A DNA stretch of 64,000 nt from Anaspis maculata (lineage: Eukaryota > Arthropoda > Insecta > Coleoptera > Scraptiidae). Location: contig OX421967.1 in assembly GCA_949128115.1 (NCBI GenBank), positions 2,594,070-2,658,069 on the forward strand. The letters are read 5' to 3'. The stretch's first letter is position 1. Every line of letters starts with the position of its first letter. This document shows positions 60,556 through 64,000 of this stretch, piece after piece. The notes under the pieces were generated by a model. That model was not told the origin of the DNA and did no database searches. It saw only the letters and a program-made list of their open reading frames with translations. The position numbers and the translations under genes were made by a program.

Positions 60556-60993
60556 ATGTATAAACAAAACAAAGGGGGAATACCACAAGCCGTAAGCTTT
60601 CTGGACTTCATATTCACAGGCACCTGCCAGTACGCCGACTTTAGGTCTAACGGCGTCAAGGTATTTGGCGTTCCTCAGCCGGTCAAGAATATCTCCGCAG
60701 ACTATGGTTCTCAATATACATATAGGCAGAGAATTTTAGGCCTTATGCAGAGAATACAATATTACCAAGATCTGATACACGGCAAGGTATCGCCCTCAGG
60801 CCAACTCAGTGGAAAGATACAATCACACAGTAGACAAACAAAGACGTTTTCTCCACAGTCAAGTGACGATAACTGGGGATTGGGGCATACAAGCGAAAAA
60901 ATTATAGGTTATTTTGACTATTATCAACAATTTCAACAATATCAAACATTTAACATTCAAACGCATCCGACTCATCACCTCAATTTGCTTTGA
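60556..60993 (+). CDS. unidentified 145-residue reading frame
   Basis: An open frame from ATG 60556 to the stop at 60991-60993, also open upstream to 60463. I do not recognise the product. It is rich in Gln, Tyr and Ser, with no signal peptide or membrane segment; pieces such as YGSQYTYRQRILGLMQRI and IIGYFDYYQQFQQYQTF look protein-like. The acceptor at 60548-60549 would allow it to be a last exon. The stop is followed at once by the 110-bp dispersed repeat, so it could instead belong to a mobile element. Confidence is low. Confidence 0.28.
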   Translation: MYKQNKGGIPQAVSFLDFIFTGTCQYADFRSNGVKVFGVPQPVKNISADYGSQYTYRQRILGLMQRIQYYQDLIHGKVSPSGQLSGKIQSHSRQTKTFSPQSSDDNWGLGHTSEKIIGYFDYYQQFQQYQTFNIQTHPTHHLNLL

Positions 60994-61085
60994 AGAATTG
61001 AAATTATTGGGACCAGTCGGAACCATTCGAAATTCTACGCAGGACGTGTCACGACAATAATCTTGGTATAGTACGCGTTTCCAAT
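60975..61085 (+). repeat. 110-bp dispersed repeat, copy 2
   Basis: Second copy of 55985-56095. It overlaps the end of the unidentified frame. Confidence 0.6.
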
Positions 61086-61089
61086 TGAA

Positions 61090-63675
61090 TTTAATGAAAA
61101 AGCAAATCTGGAGTTCTGGTAAAAGTGGCTTTTTCGCTATTTTCCATTTTCTTGTAGTGGAACTTCCGAATAACAGGATAACTGTGCCATTTCTACATTC
61201 TTGTCAAAGCATCAGAGATTAGGTATCCATCTAATTTGACTGGGTTTGATCCGACGGTTCGAAAACTATTCTGGGCTCAAAATTCAGGTTCCAACCAGCA
61301 GACAGACAGTGCATCTTTTTTAAGAGTACTACTTGGTCACCGAATTGATTCCAAAAGCTCAAGCTTCAGGTGAAGCCAGGATGAATTAGCCAATACTAAT
61401 AATAATTAGAACAAAGCGGGAATACACAGGAGAGAAGGTATACAAAGAGCCCTGGATAATAAACACGATGTTGTTATTTACATCAGGTGCATTTCAATTA
61501 TGGTTTTAAGCGAGATGGAAACCTGAAATTGTTACTTCAGAAACGTTTTCGGTGCTGCTGCTGCTTTAAAGCCTGATGTTGGCCACACGACTTGAAAGTT
61601 CAACTGCCAGCTGGGCGAGCTTAGTTTCGTCGACCGTTCCGCTGAGATATTTTTAATTGAGCTAATTTATCATCAGCATTGTTGCTGGAATTACATGGCA
61701 AGGAACGTTTAGTATTTTTCAATTTTATCTCGAATTCTTCCGCTACATCTTCGTCGCAAAGCGTACCGTTGCTGGTCATTCGAAATGCATGCAAAATTAA
61801 GAAAATTGTCACAAATCAGCTTTGGGAACTCTGATAATTGAGAGACAAACCTTCAGACAATATCTATCACTGCATACTGCTAGTTCTTGAATCACATGAA
61901 TCTTCGCAGTTGCATATCGCTTTATTTGACTTCGCTGATCTGCTTAGTGTCGCTGCGAGTTCAAATCTGGCTTGACGCACCTTGTAAACTCGTATGCTGT
62001 ATTCAAGTACAAAGTATATTTCAAGGGTTTTCCAGTACAAGTTTCAACATCGGCCGCCAGTTTATTTGGGAAAGCTCTAGAAGACTCCATATCATGTCCT
62101 CATTTCTAAAAAATCACGTTTATTCTCAATCAATGCTGGTCAATAGCTTAAGCTGGTTTGTCAAAATTACCTATCTGCCATATTTGGAAGAGCTCAACCA
62201 GATGGGACCAATTTGCTCAAGACTGCGTTCTTCTGTTACTCCGCTCCTAATGGAATGAAGTAGCGCCCGAGCTGAGAATGTTCCCTGTCATTTCTCTACG
62301 TAGTTTCGAGTAGGACTACGTCAAACCTAAAACTTTTATCCAACAGCAATTACACTGAAGCAAATTTGAAGTCACTTGCAGACGACGCTGAACAGGCCAG
62401 CAAAACAGCACATCAAGATCCCGCCCGATAATTCCAACACATTTTCGTTCACAGATTTGAACGCGAAAGCATTTTTTATTTACTTTGGAACTCCGGCAGA
62501 TTCAGAGTCTCGGAGAGAGGAAAAAAGTGGAAACGCATTTCGTGCCTGGTGCGGATGCTGAGCCAAATCTCTAATACCGGCACAATGGAATGGATGTAAA
62601 AATGCCTGGAAAAAAGAATCGAGACGCTTAATCAAGGTGAATACATGATAAGCCGGCTGCAAGGAGGGTCGCCGGCGACGAATAAGAAGTTCCCGAATTC
62701 TAGTGTGCGTCGCACGTTGGCGGCTCGGATCCCTCGGGATTTTGCGGAGTGCCGGAGCCACGAACGGGAGTGTTTTAAAATACTGTGGGATGGAATAATA
62801 ACAGCGACATGCTGTTATTATTCCATTATGCATGTTAGGAGCTTAGTAGGTGGAATATCTACGAGTGACGACCGAGTGCTTGGCTCCTGGGCCTCTTTCC
62901 GGCACCCATTCTGTTCTTCAGAAGGCATGCGGTGGGTCCTAACAACTGTATAAAAGGAAACTTTGTTGCGGTCAACATCAAATCCCATGCCGAATTGATT
63001 TGCAAAGCGACACTGCTGTGAGGGCAGCACAATCATGTTAAGTAGTCAGTTGGTACGGCACTGCTGAATATGTATATTGGTTAGTCGTTAAATCATTTCT
63101 GGACATGCACGGTTTTCTGCTCAGGGCCCATCGAGGTAATGAATGATGCCCGGCTGTACCCTGGCACTTCAGGCACAAGTGGCCAGTTATAGCGAATGCA
63201 AATTCGGCAAAACATAAATATCTAAAACTAAACATCTACCTGTACCAGTAACAAGCCGTTAATTGTAATCACCTTCAACGTTTGAACCACGCATTTACGT
63301 TCAGTTTTTCGATCGTGCAACTATTTGGTTCCTTTGAAGTGTTGGCTCCGAATCAGGGAAAATTTCAAAACTTTGCCTACAAGCGGGCTGTCCCTCACTG
63401 CACCGTCCGCCGATGAGGTGCTCGAGAACAAGTATGTACACTTTTGGAGACTCAGATGTAGCGAGTCTTACCAGCGGCGCCATCTATATTTTGTTTTTCG
63501 CAATGCGTTTTGTAGACATTAGGTGGCCGCTGTTATTTTAAATATGTAGGTAGCCCACTCAAGTTGAGTGACTAGGCTTGCGGTATCTTATATAGACTCA
63601 CTGTCGCTGTAGTCGAGAATATGCCAACATATTCAGGGTCTTGAAGGCATATTTGGCTTCTCCCGTTCACAAAAA
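61090..63675. other. no recognised gene
   Basis: Mixed DNA. The short frames at 61621-61812 (minus) and 61887-62258 (plus) have no recognised domain. Confidence 0.35.
62791..62825. repeat. perfect short hairpin
   Basis: TGGAATAATAACAGC and its exact reverse complement with a 5-bp loop (GACAT). There is no T-run or gene context that explains it. Confidence 0.8.
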
Positions 63676-63679
63676 CGAA

Positions 63680-63960
63680 GTTTTGTCGTTTAGGTTAATT
63701 TGTACAACGGTTGACGGCTAGGCAATGTTTGCGAGCTTCTTCATGAATTGTCTGTAGTTGTTGCACAATCTAAGGAATTGGTGGAATCCAGACCAGTTTT
63801 TCACAAGAGGCCTCGCAAGACACAATCCTCCAAACGCTTGAACGTAGCCGGTACATAACAGAGTCCAATAGGCATAGAAGTGAGCTGGTATCATCCATTT
63901 CCGGCGGAAAACGCGGTCTCCTCATTGTTCTCAGACCAAATACTGAGAATAGCCACTCAT
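63680..63960 (-). pseudogene. Ty3/gypsy RT remnant with internal deletion
   Basis: Minus-strand reading: ETAFSAGNG, YQLTSMPIGLCYVPATFKRL, EDCVLRGLL, then directly WSGFHQFLRLCNNYRQFMKK. In gypsy RT the YxDD catalytic box normally lies between these blocks, so a stretch of about 60-80 residues has been lost. It may continue past the window edge. Confidence 0.75.
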
Positions 63961-64000
63961 GATGTCAATCATCGGAAACTATTTTATTCAAAACAGGACA

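Overview
The window is insect nuclear DNA. Two pieces of host coding sequence support this: a complete six-exon odorant receptor gene with short GT-AG introns (120-2160, minus strand), and a single exon coding the third Ig domain of a DIP/lachesin-like neuronal adhesion protein (26859-27152, plus strand). I cannot fix the insect order from the sequence. Almost everything else is mobile DNA and tandem repeats, with no rRNA, tRNA gene or CRISPR array seen.

The main object is a 10.3-kb element at 3279-13623. It is bounded by a 6-bp target duplication (ATCATT) and has AGT...ACT ends, both typical of Polinton/Maverick elements. It carries a Walker-type packaging ATPase, a conserved Polinton-associated basic protein and a DDE integrase. 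Nearly the whole element is one inverted repeat: two arms of about 4.3 kb face each other across a 241-bp spacer, so each gene is present twice in mirror orientation. The arms meet at the codon of the integrase's second catalytic Asp. One arm was later hit by a tRNA-derived SINE (in the ATPase) and by a 1.2-kb DNA transposon with an 8-bp target duplication (in the basic protein). The other arm keeps those two genes open. No protein-primed polymerase, capsid or protease gene is visible, so it looks like a deleted, snap-back derivative that was mobilised as a unit.

Other layout: 2.3-3.3 kb and 13.6-20.2 kb hold an LTR-like repeat pair, a degenerate GTAGAAATC array and decayed Ty3/gypsy pol remnants. 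From 20.3 to 23.5 kb there are simple repeats, a GCCCCCTT array framed by inverted GGGGGCGTTTTTTC clusters, a LINE endonuclease remnant and a 165-bp (AAC)n tract. From 28.8 to 39.8 kb lie three large tandem arrays: a 481-bp dimeric satellite, a roughly 280-bp repeat and a 43-bp minisatellite of about 3.6 kb. From 40 to 47 kb is a diverged 0.6-0.9 kb repeat family with two MITEs. From 48.6 to 52.7 kb a 1.9-kb foldback element, an 0.8-kb TIR element and a 5'-truncated LINE with an open reverse transcriptase sit end to end. From 55.1 to 55.6 kb there is a CpG-rich patch with an RFX X-box. From 56.2 to 58.6 kb is a gypsy relic in which a piece of integrase has become a seven-copy tandem array. Another gypsy RT relic runs off the right end.

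The host genes show no operon-like link; they are islands between repeats.
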